A stretch of 50,460 nt of DNA, taken from the NCBI GenBank assembly GCA_017624115.1, contig JAGANQ010000054.1:1-50460 (forward strand). Reading direction: 5' to 3'. This document shows, in pieces, positions 38,001 through 46,028 of this stretch (positions are counted from its first letter, which is position 1; every line of letters begins with the position of its first letter). The notes beneath the pieces are model-generated. The model saw only the letters and a list, made by a program, of their open reading frames with translations. It searched no databases and was not told the origin of the DNA. This DNA comes from Lachnospiraceae bacterium. GTDB taxonomy: Bacteria; Bacillota; Clostridia; Lachnospirales; Lachnospiraceae. Both the position numbers and the translations under genes were made by a program.

Positions 38001-38238
38001 TGAGTACGCTAATGCGCATATGGAGGATGAGGTATCCATCGATTATTTTGCGGTATCGCTGCCGGATTTCCTGATATTTGAGGCAGATTTAAATAAAATG
38101 AATAAGGTGCACTGCCTGTATATGGCTGCACTTGGATATCTGGGAAAGGGCGAGAAAGAGCAGGCGGTCAGCTATGCGAACAAAGGTCTTGCACTGGAGC
38201 AGTGCCACGCAGGGCTTTTAGAGATTCTGAAAGCTTAA
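35020..38238 (+). CDS. DUF5107 and tetratricopeptide repeat protein
   Basis: 1072 residues. The first part (about 1-330) matches DUF5107, a mutarotase-like beta-sandwich domain, with LENDYILVMILPELGGRIQRLYDK, GPWISGGIEFNWPQHHRPSTFDP and WWANPAVAVSDDTQSIFPPDVHAVMDHG across successive strands. From about residue 450 on, helical TPR-like repeats fill the protein (for example EPYYNLGLACRAQGKAEQAFD and AFYQLACIAAGMGEYAQALDF). No signal peptide, so cytoplasmic. DUF5107-TPR proteins occur near sugar-use genes in Firmicutes and may bind or process carbohydrate; no activity can be claimed. GCAGGAGG precedes the ATG. Transcribed away from an AraC regulator, and closed by a terminator, so it is probably the single target of that regulator. 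Confidence 0.85.
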   Translation: MKKVTVRQEQVMIPTYETAEYDRNPMFLEKRVYQGSSGRVYPHPVCEGVSDVKVEKQYNAIYLENDYILVMILPELGGRIQRLYDKTNGYDAVYYNEVIKPALVGLAGPWISGGIEFNWPQHHRPSTFDPVDYTIEEHEDGSATVWVGETEKMFHTKGMAGFTVYPDRAYLEIKGQVYNPTDRPQTFLWWANPAVAVSDDTQSIFPPDVHAVMDHGKRDVSKFPIADGVYYKVDYAPGTDISRYKNIPVPTSYMAYHSDFDFIGNYDYKKQAGLLHIADHHVSPGKKQWTWGNGDFGQAWDRNLTDENGPYIELMTGVFTDNQPDFTYLKPYEEKSFVQYFMPYQHVGAVKNASTEVVLNLELSDGRAEAAVYAPCGLEDAELELLYKGQTAVTESFSLPPAGSIIKTVDLTIEDEADVTVQVKKSGKVLLSYTPVKKTEPVPSPAEAIPRPEELDTNEKLFLAAAHLEQYRHATRSPQDYYLEGLKHDASDIRLNNGYGKYLYNKGYFAESETYFRTAVKSSTWKNPNPYDCEPYYNLGLACRAQGKAEQAFDAFYKASWDGSMQDKAFYQLACIAAGMGEYAQALDFIEKSLIRGCHNLKARTLKSALLRLSGRVQEAVLFAEETRKIDPLDHGCRYELYRLTGEGLKELKALMREDNHNYIELALSYHAAGLKEEAAQVLSLAPKQDEPMVHYYLYSVTGDKAEFEKAEAGNSLYCFPNRLEDMQVLKEAVSAGGSFAAYYLGNLLYDRGRDKDARVLWENCAEKTALPTVYRNLSLVYYNKLHDEGRAKEALEKAFAMDESDARVFFELDQLCKAMNMPVKERLAQMEEHAELLEKRDDLYTEYITLLNLDGAYERAYKLTMAHNFHPWEGGEGKIPAQYRISLIHMAKTEPDKQRAAELLRKALVYPHNLGEGKLIGNLDNDIYYLLGMLAENKEEAENFWKLASRGEFGLSSAMYYNDQPPEMMYYAALAIRALGDEAEAERRFELFIEYANAHMEDEVSIDYFAVSLPDFLIFEADLNKMNKVHCLYMAALGYLGKGEKEQAVSYANKGLALEQCHAGLLEILKA

Positions 38239-38247
38239 AATAAGTAT

Positions 38248-38280
38248 AAAAAAGAATCCTGCAAAGCAGGATTCTTTTTT
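38248..38280. terminator. Bidirectional intrinsic terminator
   Basis: A perfect 15-bp stem, AAAAAAGAATCCTGC with GCAGGATTCTTTTTT, around an AAA loop. T runs on both strands serve the DUF5107 gene and the convergent ABC-F gene. Confidence 0.93.
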
Positions 38281-38299
38281 GGTAATATTCTGGCAGAGC

Positions 38300-39934
38300 T
38301 TAATCCCCGTCCTCTTCAGAATTTACCGTATATACCTGACGCTTTCTTGCCATCTCATCGCTTGCCAGATATTCGTCATAGGTTGTAATCTTGTCAATCA
38401 GACCGCCATTTACAATTTCCATAATACGGTTTGCGGTAGTCTGTACAAACTGATGGTCATGGGAGGTGAAAAGAATAACTCCCGGGAACTTAATCAGTCC
38501 GTTATTCAGAGCGGTGATAGACTCCATGTCCAGATGGTTGGTCGGCTCATCAAAAATCAGAATGTTGGCGCCGGAAATCATCATCTTGGATAAGAGACAG
38601 CGAACCTTCTCACCACCGGATAATACTTTTACCTTCTTCACACCGTCATCTCCGGCGAAAAGCATTCTGCCGAGGAAGCCCCGCACATAGGTCACATCCT
38701 TGACAGGGGAGTACTGCGTCAGCCAGTCGGAGATAATCAGGTCGTTATCAAATTCCTGTGTGTTATCCTTCGGGAAATATGCCTGTGAAGTGGTAACACC
38801 CCATTTGTAGCTGCCCTCGTCCGGCTCCATCTCACCCATGAGAATCTTAAAGAGAGTTGTCTTGGCAAGCTCGTTGCTTCCGACAAATGCAATTTTGTCC
38901 TCTCTGCCGACAATAAAGGAAATATGGTCGAGAACCTTCACACCGTCAATCGTTTTCGTCAGATTTTCAACGGTAAGAACCTCATTTCCGATTTCACGCT
39001 CAGGACGGAAATCAATATATGGATATTTTCTGCTGGAAGGCTTAATCTCATCCAGCTCAATTTTTTCAAGCGCACGTTTTCTGGAGGTAGCCTGCTTGGA
39101 CTTGGAAGCATTGGCACTGAATCGCTGAATAAACTCCTGCAGTTCCTTAATCTTTTCTTCTTTCTTTCTGTTTGCTTCCTTCATCTGCTTTACCAGAAGC
39201 TGACTGGATTCATACCAGAAGTCATAGTTTCCTGCATAAAGCTGAATCTTGGCATAGTCGATATCGGCAATCTGGGTGCAGACTTTATTTAAGAAATAAC
39301 GGTCGTGAGATACTACGATGACTGTATTTTCAAAGTTGATTAAGAATTCCTCAAGCCATGCGATTGCATCGAGGTCCAGGTGGTTCGTCGGCTCATCAAG
39401 CAGCAGAATATCCGGATTGCCGAACAATGCCTGTGCAAGCAGTACCTTTACCTTTTCCGGACCGTTTAAGTCAGCCATCTGCTTATAGTGTAATTCTGTA
39501 TCAATGCCCAGACCGTTTAATAGGGTAGCGGCATCGGATTCTGCCTCCCAGCCGTTCAAATCAGCAAATTCAGCCTCTAAATCACTGGCACGGATGCCGT
39601 CTTCCTCTGTAAAATCTTCCTTCGCATAAATTGCATCCTTTTCCTTCATAATATCATACAGACGCTGATTTCCCATGATAACAGTGTCCAGTACGGGATA
39701 AGCATCATATTTGAAGTGATCCTGCTGCAGGAAAGAGAGACGCTGACCGGGAGTGATGATGATTTCACCGTTGGTAGGCTCAAGCTGACCGGAAAGAATT
39801 TTCAGAAAGGTAGATTTTCCGGCACCGTTGGCACCAATCAGACCATAGCAGTTTCCTTCTGTGAACTTGATATTGACATCTTCAAAAAGGGCTTTCTTGC
39901 CAATTCGAAGTGTGACATTGTTTGCACTAATCAT
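38300..39934 (-). CDS. ABC-F family ATPase (YkpA/YbiT-like)
   Basis: 544 residues with two ATPase domains and no membrane segment, joined by a charged linker (about 245-300, KQMKEANRKKEEKIKE and SKQATSRKRALEKIELDEI), the ABC-F layout. Domain 1 has Walker A GANGAGKST, signature-position LNGPEKVK and Walker B LLLDEPTNHLDLD. Domain 2 has an altered Walker A, GSNELAKTT, a normal signature LSGGEKVR, and IFDEPTNHLDME. From memory the altered first signature and second Walker A are seen in related Clostridial proteins of the YkpA group, so probably not decay. Members act on the ribosome in translation or antibiotic protection. GGAGG precedes the ATG. No resistance gene is near. Confidence 0.92.
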   Translation of the reverse strand: MISANNVTLRIGKKALFEDVNIKFTEGNCYGLIGANGAGKSTFLKILSGQLEPTNGEIIITPGQRLSFLQQDHFKYDAYPVLDTVIMGNQRLYDIMKEKDAIYAKEDFTEEDGIRASDLEAEFADLNGWEAESDAATLLNGLGIDTELHYKQMADLNGPEKVKVLLAQALFGNPDILLLDEPTNHLDLDAIAWLEEFLINFENTVIVVSHDRYFLNKVCTQIADIDYAKIQLYAGNYDFWYESSQLLVKQMKEANRKKEEKIKELQEFIQRFSANASKSKQATSRKRALEKIELDEIKPSSRKYPYIDFRPEREIGNEVLTVENLTKTIDGVKVLDHISFIVGREDKIAFVGSNELAKTTLFKILMGEMEPDEGSYKWGVTTSQAYFPKDNTQEFDNDLIISDWLTQYSPVKDVTYVRGFLGRMLFAGDDGVKKVKVLSGGEKVRCLLSKMMISGANILIFDEPTNHLDMESITALNNGLIKFPGVILFTSHDHQFVQTTANRIMEIVNGGLIDKITTYDEYLASDEMARKRQVYTVNSEEDGD

Positions 39935-39994
39935 GATAAACCTCCATTTTTTATAACCCTGTAAAATTTTACGCTGTAAGATACAATCATTTCT

Positions 39995-40022
39995 ATTTTA
40001 CAGGAAATCCTGTAATTTGCAA
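39995..40022 (-). promoter_or_regulatory. Probable ABC-F promoter with palindrome in the spacer
   Basis: On the minus strand TTGCAA (40022-40017) and TAAAAT (40000-39995) are 16 bp apart. The perfect 16-bp palindrome TACAGGAAATCCTGTA except for its central AA (39999-40014) fills the spacer, an ideal position for a repressor. The leader to the gene is about 60 bases. Confidence 0.45.
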
Positions 40023-40093
40023 GGCTTTTATGGATTTTTCTGTTTCCAGGCGGAAGAAGGACATTTGGCATGGATAAGCGGAGCAAATACAGA

Positions 40094-40122
40094 TTGAGAT
40101 TGAGATAAATTTATGGTATGAT
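40094..40122 (+). promoter_or_regulatory. Promoter of the GGDEF-GAF-GGDEF-EAL gene
   Basis: TTGAGA (40094-40099) and TATGAT (40117-40122) with a 17-bp spacer, leaving a leader of about 60 bases. I found no c-di-GMP riboswitch (GEMM) motif in it. Confidence 0.55.
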
Positions 40123-40189
40123 AAACAGTAAGATGTTGGGTTGGAAATGAGAAGTGTGAGAGAGGTACAGAGGTAAAAGGAGAAGGAAT

Positions 40190-42580
40190 ATGGGGCAGGG
40201 AGAGTTGGGCTCAATAGATGCCATGACGGGATTGCCGGACAGAGAGTCGGCAGTGGCGCAGATAGAGAAATTTTTGCTTGAGGATTTTGAGGACGGGCAG
40301 CATGCTATGCTGATAGTAGGGGCTGATAATTTAAGCCTTGTGAATGAAAGCATGGGGAGAATTTTTGGTGATACGATTATCGAAAGAATTGCAGATGGGA
40401 TATGTGCCTGCATAAAAGAAAGTGATATAGCAGGCAGAGCGGGCGGAGACGAATTTGTGGTTTTTCTTAAAAATCGTACCAGAGAAGAGATTATTGATGT
40501 GGCGATGCAGATGAATCAGATGTTCTGCGAGCTGTATACTGGAGGAGACGATGCGGTAAGGGTAACCGGAAGTATAGGAATATCCCTGTATCCCAGGGAT
40601 GGCAAAAACACTGCAGAGCTGTTTCAAAAGGCAGAAAATGCCATGTATGTGATAAAAAGCAGAGGAAAAAACTGGTATCAGTTTTATTCACCCTCTGACA
40701 GTGGAGGGTATTGCGCGCCTGACAGACAGAAAAAATATGATTTTGGAACGGCAGGACATTTTTCTGATTGTACGGATTATGACCGGGAGATGATATCCTT
40801 TGCTTTTGATGTACTGTCATCCACCAAGAGCTTTGCCGGCGGCATGAATGCCTTGCTGAATAAAGTAGGAAAGCATTATGAGCTGGACAGGATTCGTATT
40901 GTGCGTGTCAACTACGAAAACCGCGCCTTTGAGGCTGCTTATATGTGGCAGAAAAAGATTGTGGTGATGCCCAGAGATCCCCAGACACATGGACATTTCA
41001 GCTCTGTGGAGGAGCTGGAGAAGGGCTTTGGCACAAAGGGTTTTATACAAATTAACAATGTCAAAGAAGATGGATTATTTTCTGGCATATATTTAAGCTA
41101 TATTGAAATGGAGATTACATCCGTTATTTCCTGCGGCATCTATGATGATGAGAGACTTGCCGGCTATATCAGTTTTGAAATGAATGGAGAAGCAAGAGAA
41201 TGGAAGAAAGAGGAGCGGGATACCTTCTGCTCACTTGCAAAAATTATGTCGTATTTTCTTCTTGCCAATGATGACAGTAGGAAAAACAGTCAGGAGATTG
41301 AAAAGCTCAGCAATTATGACAAGGTGACGGGGCTTTATTTGTACGGGAATTTTAAGACAGAGGCGGCTCACATCATATCCGGGGCGCAGCCGGGCAGCCT
41401 TGCTATTGTGAATTCGGACATCAGCAATTTTAAATATATCAATGACACCTATGGACTGGAGGTAGGAGATAAAATTCTCAGGGCATTTGCGGAGAAGACA
41501 GTTATCAACAATCATTATTGTATCGCGGGCTGCCGCGTCTATGCGGATAATTTTATTGCGCTGGTGCGTACCTCGGGAAAGGAACGCCTTGCTTCTTTTA
41601 TTACAAGGTTTAATGAGGAGTTTGAAAGGGAGCAGAGACTGTTTTATCCTGATACGGATTTTAAGGTACATACAGGTGCATATATTATAGAAAATCCTGA
41701 TACGGATCTGGTGCAGATACTTGATGGAGCCAGTCTTGCCAGAAAAAAGGTAAAGGAAAATACGAATCTGAAATACGCATTTTTTGATGATACGATGAAG
41801 GAAATGGTGCTCCGTGAGGGAAAGGTGCTGGCGGAGGTTAAGACAGCGATTCTGGAGCGCAAGCTGGTTCCGTATTTACAGCCGAAATTTTCTCTGGAGA
41901 CAAATGAAGTCATAGGAGCAGAAGCTCTGGTGCGCTGGCGGGTGGATGAAAAGACATTCTATTATCCGAATGATTTTATTCCGGTTCTGGAGCGTACCGG
42001 AAATATCATAGATGTAGATTTCTGCATCTATCATCAGGTGATGGAACTGATGCAAAGATGGCTGAAGGAGGGCAGAAAGGCAGTGCCTGTCTCTGTCAAT
42101 ATTTCACGTATGGACTGCCGTCACGAGAGACTGGAGCAGATTCTGATTGAGATGGCTGACCAACATCAGGTGCCGCATCATCTGATTGAGATTGAGATAA
42201 CAGAGAGTGCATTTTTTGAAAATGCAGATATTCTGATGGAAAAGCTGGACACGCTGCGGAAGGCAGGTTTTATTATCAGCATTGATGATTTCGGTTCAGG
42301 CTATTCTTCGCTGAGTGTTATCAGCCATATGCCGATTGACGTGATTAAGATGGATCAGTCCTTCTTAAGAAGCGGGCTGCTCTCTGAAAGCACGGCATAT
42401 GTGATAGAGGCGATGATTCATCTGGCAAAACGCATGAATCTCGACATTATCTGCGAGGGCGTGGAAACCAGAGAGCAGGTAGAGTTCCTGCTGGAATGTG
42501 GCTGTCATATGGGACAGGGCTATATATTTGCGAAACCGATGCCGATAGCTGAATTTGAAGAAAAATATCTCCCGCTTTAG
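40190..42580 (+). CDS. GGDEF-GAF-degenerate GGDEF-EAL signalling protein
   Basis: 796 residues, no membrane helix. A first GGDEF domain (about 8-170) is intact at its motif, RAGGDEFVVF with GGDEF at 85-89. The usual metal-binding aspartate and FKxxND stretch are changed to GADNLSLVNES, so activity is uncertain. A GAF-like domain (about 200-355, with VISCGIYDDERLAGYISFE) follows, then a second GGDEF-fold domain (about 370-540) whose motif is YADNF (451-455). The C-terminal EAL domain (about 550-796) is complete: E578-A-L-V-R-W, SVNISR, EITES, DDFGSGYSSL, IKMDQS, CEGVE and QGYIFAKP. Most likely a cytoplasmic c-di-GMP phosphodiesterase with GAF ligand control. Its stop codon overlaps the stop of the convergent LacI gene by two bases. 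Confidence 0.9.
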   Translation: MGQGELGSIDAMTGLPDRESAVAQIEKFLLEDFEDGQHAMLIVGADNLSLVNESMGRIFGDTIIERIADGICACIKESDIAGRAGGDEFVVFLKNRTREEIIDVAMQMNQMFCELYTGGDDAVRVTGSIGISLYPRDGKNTAELFQKAENAMYVIKSRGKNWYQFYSPSDSGGYCAPDRQKKYDFGTAGHFSDCTDYDREMISFAFDVLSSTKSFAGGMNALLNKVGKHYELDRIRIVRVNYENRAFEAAYMWQKKIVVMPRDPQTHGHFSSVEELEKGFGTKGFIQINNVKEDGLFSGIYLSYIEMEITSVISCGIYDDERLAGYISFEMNGEAREWKKEERDTFCSLAKIMSYFLLANDDSRKNSQEIEKLSNYDKVTGLYLYGNFKTEAAHIISGAQPGSLAIVNSDISNFKYINDTYGLEVGDKILRAFAEKTVINNHYCIAGCRVYADNFIALVRTSGKERLASFITRFNEEFEREQRLFYPDTDFKVHTGAYIIENPDTDLVQILDGASLARKKVKENTNLKYAFFDDTMKEMVLREGKVLAEVKTAILERKLVPYLQPKFSLETNEVIGAEALVRWRVDEKTFYYPNDFIPVLERTGNIIDVDFCIYHQVMELMQRWLKEGRKAVPVSVNISRMDCRHERLEQILIEMADQHQVPHHLIEIEITESAFFENADILMEKLDTLRKAGFIISIDDFGSGYSSLSVISHMPIDVIKMDQSFLRSGLLSESTAYVIEAMIHLAKRMNLDIICEGVETREQVEFLLECGCHMGQGYIFAKPMPIAEFEEKYLPL

Positions 42581-43578
42581 ACAGATTTGCGTTTTACAAT
42601 ATTGGTTCCGATTTCTATCTTAACAGGGTAGGCATCGGAACCTTTTATTATCTGTAAAAGTCTTGTAACCGCCATCTGTCCCATATATTGCTTGGGTACG
42701 TGAACGGTAGTGAGTGCGGGCTCTACATACGTACAAAGCGGCATGTCATCGAAACCAATCAGAGCCACATCCTCAGGAATACGGTAGCCTTTTTCCTTCA
42801 GAGCCTTCATTGCACCTGCAGCAATCAGGTCGTTATCGGCAAAATAAGAGCGGCATGGTTTTTCGCCGTTTTCTAAGAGCTCCAGCATATCCTTGTAGGC
42901 GCCCTCCATGGACGGAGAGAGGCACAGAACCGGGGAGCGGGAAGCAGACATGCCGTTCTCACGGATAGCTTTATAGAAGCCGTCGGCACGTTCATTGAAA
43001 TTGCCGATGGAATAGGAGGAGCGCAGATATCCCGCCTGACTCTTCGTTTTACCAATCAGATAGCTGGCCGCCTGATAGGCACCCTGGAAATTGTTAATTA
43101 AAATAGAATCATAACCCAGATTTTCATACCAGGTATCGAGAACAACGAGCGGAACGCCAAGACTGTGGAAGGGCTCAAAATCCTCAAGCTTCATTTCGGT
43201 GGCAAGCAGAAGAATCCCATTGCAGTAAGGCAGCTGTGTAAGCTGTTTTTTTATATTGCTGTCACCGTACAGATAATTGATGTACAGACGGTAATGTGCT
43301 TTGCGGCAGCCCTGTTCAATACCCTCTGTAAGCTGGCTGAAAAACGGTGTATCAGATACGACAGCACCGTGCTTTCGGTAAATCAGGAGAGAAATGGTGC
43401 CTTCCTCTGCCTTAGGCTCTGAAGAATCCTTGAGCTTTGAGAAATCGTAGCCATGTTCTCTGGCGGCAGCAAGAACGCGCTGCCGGGTCGCGGTACTGAC
43501 GCCGGGCTTATTATTTAGTGCCATGGAAATGGCAGCTTCAGATAAATTCAGCAGTTTTGCAAGTTCTTTTGCAGTCAT
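42577..43578 (-). CDS. LacI-family transcriptional regulator
   Basis: 333 residues. The N-terminal helix-turn-helix and hinge are typical: KELAKLLNLSEAAISMALNNKPGVSTATRQRVLAAAREHGYDF (about residues 3-46, in the family order). A periplasmic-binding-protein-like effector domain (about 60-333) follows, with DTPFFSQLTEGIEQG, CNGILLLATE, LIGFDDMPLCTYVEPALTTVHVPK and the C-terminal MGQMAVTRLL. It is divergent from the isomerase gene of the sugar cluster, so it is probably its local repressor, responding to the sugar or its phosphate. AT-rich palindromes lie between the two genes. Convergent to the GGDEF/EAL gene. Confidence 0.93.
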   Translation of the reverse strand: MTAKELAKLLNLSEAAISMALNNKPGVSTATRQRVLAAAREHGYDFSKLKDSSEPKAEEGTISLLIYRKHGAVVSDTPFFSQLTEGIEQGCRKAHYRLYINYLYGDSNIKKQLTQLPYCNGILLLATEMKLEDFEPFHSLGVPLVVLDTWYENLGYDSILINNFQGAYQAASYLIGKTKSQAGYLRSSYSIGNFNERADGFYKAIRENGMSASRSPVLCLSPSMEGAYKDMLELLENGEKPCRSYFADNDLIAAGAMKALKEKGYRIPEDVALIGFDDMPLCTYVEPALTTVHVPKQYMGQMAVTRLLQIIKGSDAYPVKIEIGTNIVKRKSV

Positions 43579-43676
43579 GGAAATACCAGCCTTTCTTTGG
43601 GATATTTCGGATGGACACCGTTTCTATATTCAGCATAAATGATTAAGTGAATTAAGTCAATTTGTTTTGAAAAAAC

Positions 43677-43702
43677 ACTTAATATTAAGTTGATATTAAG
43701 TT
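43677..43702. promoter_or_regulatory. Candidate operator between the LacI gene and the sugar cluster
   Basis: ACTTAATATTAAGT (43677-43690) is a perfect 14-bp palindrome, followed at once by a partial copy GATATTAAGTT (43692-43702). A TATAAA -10-like box is at 43716-43721. It lacks the central CG of canonical LacI operators, so the assignment is tentative. Confidence 0.4.
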
Positions 43703-43745
43703 GTGAAGAAGCTAGTATAAAGATAACAGATTAAGAGAAGCTTAA

Positions 43746-43759
43746 GGCGCGTATGCGCC
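43746..43759 (+). repeat. Small hairpin before the isomerase gene
   Basis: GGCGC GTAT GCGCC is a 5-bp GC stem with a 4-base loop, ending a few bases before the GGGAGG ribosome binding site. A similar CCGC TAT GCGG lies at 46965-46975 ahead of the GH140 gene. Probable mRNA stabilising or spacing structures. Confidence 0.4.
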
Positions 43760-43773
43760 GGAGGGAGGTTTAT

Positions 43774-45174
43774 ATGGCTGATATAGTAATTGGTTTTGCA
43801 TCTACCAGAAGAAGTATTTTTTCTGCGCCGGATGCAGTAAAGTATGCAAATCTGACGAGAGAGAGGCTTAAGGAGCTGGGAATAAAATTTGTGGACATTG
43901 ACGATATTGCGGAGGATGGGCTTCTGCATGATGACAATGAAAGAATCCGCATTGCAGAGAAATTCCGGGAGGCAAAGGTAGACGGAGTGTTCTTCCCACA
44001 TGGAAATTTCGGCACGGAATATGAGGTGGCACGTCTTGCGAAGGAACTGAATGTGCCGGTACTTCTGTGGGGGCCAAGAGATGAAAGACCGGATGAGAAG
44101 GGAATCCGTCTGCGCGACAGCCAGTGCGGTCTGTTTGCAACTGGAAAGGTGCTCAGAAGATTTAAGATCCCGTTTACTTATATGACAAACTGCAGACTGA
44201 CAGATGAGGCATTCGAGCGGGGAATCAGGACATTTCTTGCTGTCTGCAATGTGGTGAAAGTATTTCGCCGCACCAGAATTCTGCAGATTGGCCCGAGACC
44301 GTTTGACTTTTGGTCTACGATGTGCAATGAGGGCGAGCTGCTTGAAAAATACAATATCCAGCTTTCTCCGGTGCCGATGCCGGAGCTGACGCAGGAAGTG
44401 AAGGATGCACTGGAGAAAGGAACCGAGGTCGCAGAGGTTGTAGAATACTGCAAGACGAATTTTAAAATAGGCATAAAGCCGGAGGAGCTTTCGAAGGTTG
44501 CAGCCCTTAAGGTGGCGATGAAGCACCTTGCGCAGAAGTATGGCTGTAATGCGATTGCAATCCAGTGCTGGAATGCACTGCAGGGCGAGCTTGGTATTAT
44601 GCCGTGTGCGGCAAATTCTTTATTAAATGAAGAGGGGCTTCCGGTAGTCTGCGAGACGGATATTCACGGAGCGATTACAGCGGTACTGGTGGAGGCGGCA
44701 GGTATGGATGAAGCGAGAAGCTTCTTTGCAGACTGGACAGTGAGACACCCTGATAATGAAAACGGCGAGCTTTTACAGCATTGTGGACCATGGCCTCTTT
44801 CCGTGGCACAGGAAAAACCAACGATTGGATATCCGCTTGCGTTTGACCATCCGGGCGCCGTGGAAGCACTGGCAAAGCATGGCGAGATGACCTTGTGCCG
44901 TTTTGATGGGGATAATGGCGAGTATTCTCTGCTTCTGGGAAATGCAAAGGGAGTCGATGGCCCTTATACCAAGGGAACCTATGTCTGGGTGGAGGTAGAG
45001 AATCTGAAGCGTCTGGAGGCGAAGCTGGTAGAGGGACCTTATATCCATCACTGCGTAGGTATTCATAAGGATGTAGTCCCGGTATTATATGAGGCATGCA
45101 AATACATAGGAGTTAAGCCGGATTTATATGACCCGGTGGAAGAACAAGTGAAGGCTTATCTTCGCGGAGAATGA
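43774..45174 (+). CDS. L-fucose/arabinose isomerase-like protein (probable pentose isomerase)
   Basis: 466 residues of the FucI/AraA-like superfamily (COG2407). N-terminal part: ADIVIGFASTRRSIF, VDGVFFPHGNFGTEYEVA and LWGPRDERPDEKGIRLRDSQ. The middle: FRRTRILQIGPRPFDFWS and the metal-site neighbourhood CNAIAIQCWNALQGELGIMPC and GLPVVCETDIHGAITAVL, with the Glu, Asp and His that normally bind Mn2+. C-terminal: CGPWPLSVA and HCVGIHKDVVPVLYEACKYIG. The start at 43774 has GGGAGG seven bases upstream; ATG 43753 sits on the hairpin. It should interconvert an aldose and ketose. With its neighbours I propose D-apiose to D-apulose, but this family is not the one I recall for known apiose isomerase, so the substrate is a hypothesis. 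Confidence 0.85.
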   Translation: MADIVIGFASTRRSIFSAPDAVKYANLTRERLKELGIKFVDIDDIAEDGLLHDDNERIRIAEKFREAKVDGVFFPHGNFGTEYEVARLAKELNVPVLLWGPRDERPDEKGIRLRDSQCGLFATGKVLRRFKIPFTYMTNCRLTDEAFERGIRTFLAVCNVVKVFRRTRILQIGPRPFDFWSTMCNEGELLEKYNIQLSPVPMPELTQEVKDALEKGTEVAEVVEYCKTNFKIGIKPEELSKVAALKVAMKHLAQKYGCNAIAIQCWNALQGELGIMPCAANSLLNEEGLPVVCETDIHGAITAVLVEAAGMDEARSFFADWTVRHPDNENGELLQHCGPWPLSVAQEKPTIGYPLAFDHPGAVEALAKHGEMTLCRFDGDNGEYSLLLGNAKGVDGPYTKGTYVWVEVENLKRLEAKLVEGPYIHHCVGIHKDVVPVLYEACKYIGVKPDLYDPVEEQVKAYLRGE

Positions 45175-45191
45175 TTAGGAGAAATAGTGAT

Positions 45192-46028
45192 ATGACAGAG
45201 AATTATAAGGTATTGTCCTATGAATTGAGAAAACAGGTCGTAGACATGATTTTGGAAGGAAACGGCGGACATATTGGCGGTGATATGAGTGTCATTGATA
45301 TTCTGATTACGCTGTATTTTCGTCAGATGAATATTTCACCGGTAAATCAGGATGATCCGGACAGGGACTATCTGATTATGAGCAAGGGACATTGTGTGGA
45401 AGCACTCTATGTGGTGCTGGCAAAGAAGGAATTTTTCCCGATAGAAAAAGTGATGCAGGAATTTTCCCGCTTTGGTTCTCCTTTCATCGGTCATCCGAAT
45501 AATAAGCTGCCGGGAATCGAGATGAATTCCGGCTCATTGGGACACGGTCTTCCGGTGAGCATCGGTATCGCTCTTGCTAACAGAATGGATGGACGGAAGA
45601 ACCGTGTCTATGTTATCATGGGAGATGGAGAACTGGCGGAGGGCTCTGTCTGGGAGGGTGCTATGGCGGCAGCTATGTATAAGCTCGATAATCTCTGCGC
45701 AGTTGTGGACCGCAACCGGCTGCAGATATCCGGCGGCACAGAAGAGGTCATGGCACATGACGATTTGAAGGAACGCTTTAGAAGCTTTGGATGGCATGTG
45801 ATTGAGGTGGAGCAGGGAAATGACAGCGATGCTTTGAATGTGGCTTTTGAGGAGGCAAAGCGTATAAAGGGAAGACCTGCCGTGATAATCGCTGATACGG
45901 TGAAGGGCTTTGGTTCATCCGTGATGGAAAATCAGGTGTCCTGGCATCATCATGTACCGAATGATGAAGAATATGCACAGATTATGAAGGATTTTGAGGA
46001 GAGAAAGGAGGCTGCACGACATGAATAA
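45192..46028 (+). CDS. Transketolase, N-terminal (TPP-binding) subunit
   Basis: 278 residues: the N-terminal half of a split transketolase. It has GNGGHIGGDMSVIDILITLYF, DYLIMSKGHCVEALYVVLA, NSGSLGHGLPVSIGIALA and the TPP/Mg2+ motif GDGELAEGSVWEGAMAAAMYKLDNLCAVVDRNRLQ in that order. Length is as expected for the A subunit. The start at 45192 has AGGAG 10 bases upstream; an in-frame ATG at 45171 overlaps the isomerase stop. Overlaps the C-subunit gene by eight bases, so a dimer of both chains is expected. In apiose catabolism a split transketolase transfers a ketol from apulose 4-phosphate; the generic alternative is a sugar-pathway transketolase. Confidence 0.93.
   Translation: MTENYKVLSYELRKQVVDMILEGNGGHIGGDMSVIDILITLYFRQMNISPVNQDDPDRDYLIMSKGHCVEALYVVLAKKEFFPIEKVMQEFSRFGSPFIGHPNNKLPGIEMNSGSLGHGLPVSIGIALANRMDGRKNRVYVIMGDGELAEGSVWEGAMAAAMYKLDNLCAVVDRNRLQISGGTEEVMAHDDLKERFRSFGWHVIEVEQGNDSDALNVAFEEAKRIKGRPAVIIADTVKGFGSSVMENQVSWHHHVPNDEEYAQIMKDFEERKEAARHE

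Noticed and set aside
38300..39934. ABC-F protein treated as decaying because of altered motifs
   Set aside because: I recall similar changed residues in related Clostridial proteins, the length is full and the other motifs are intact.
40020..40189. c-di-GMP riboswitch in the leader of the GGDEF-EAL gene
   Set aside because: No GEMM-type conserved sequence found; only a plain promoter and leader.
43746..43759. GC hairpin before the isomerase as a terminator
   Set aside because: No T run follows and it lies just upstream of the ribosome binding site of the downstream gene.
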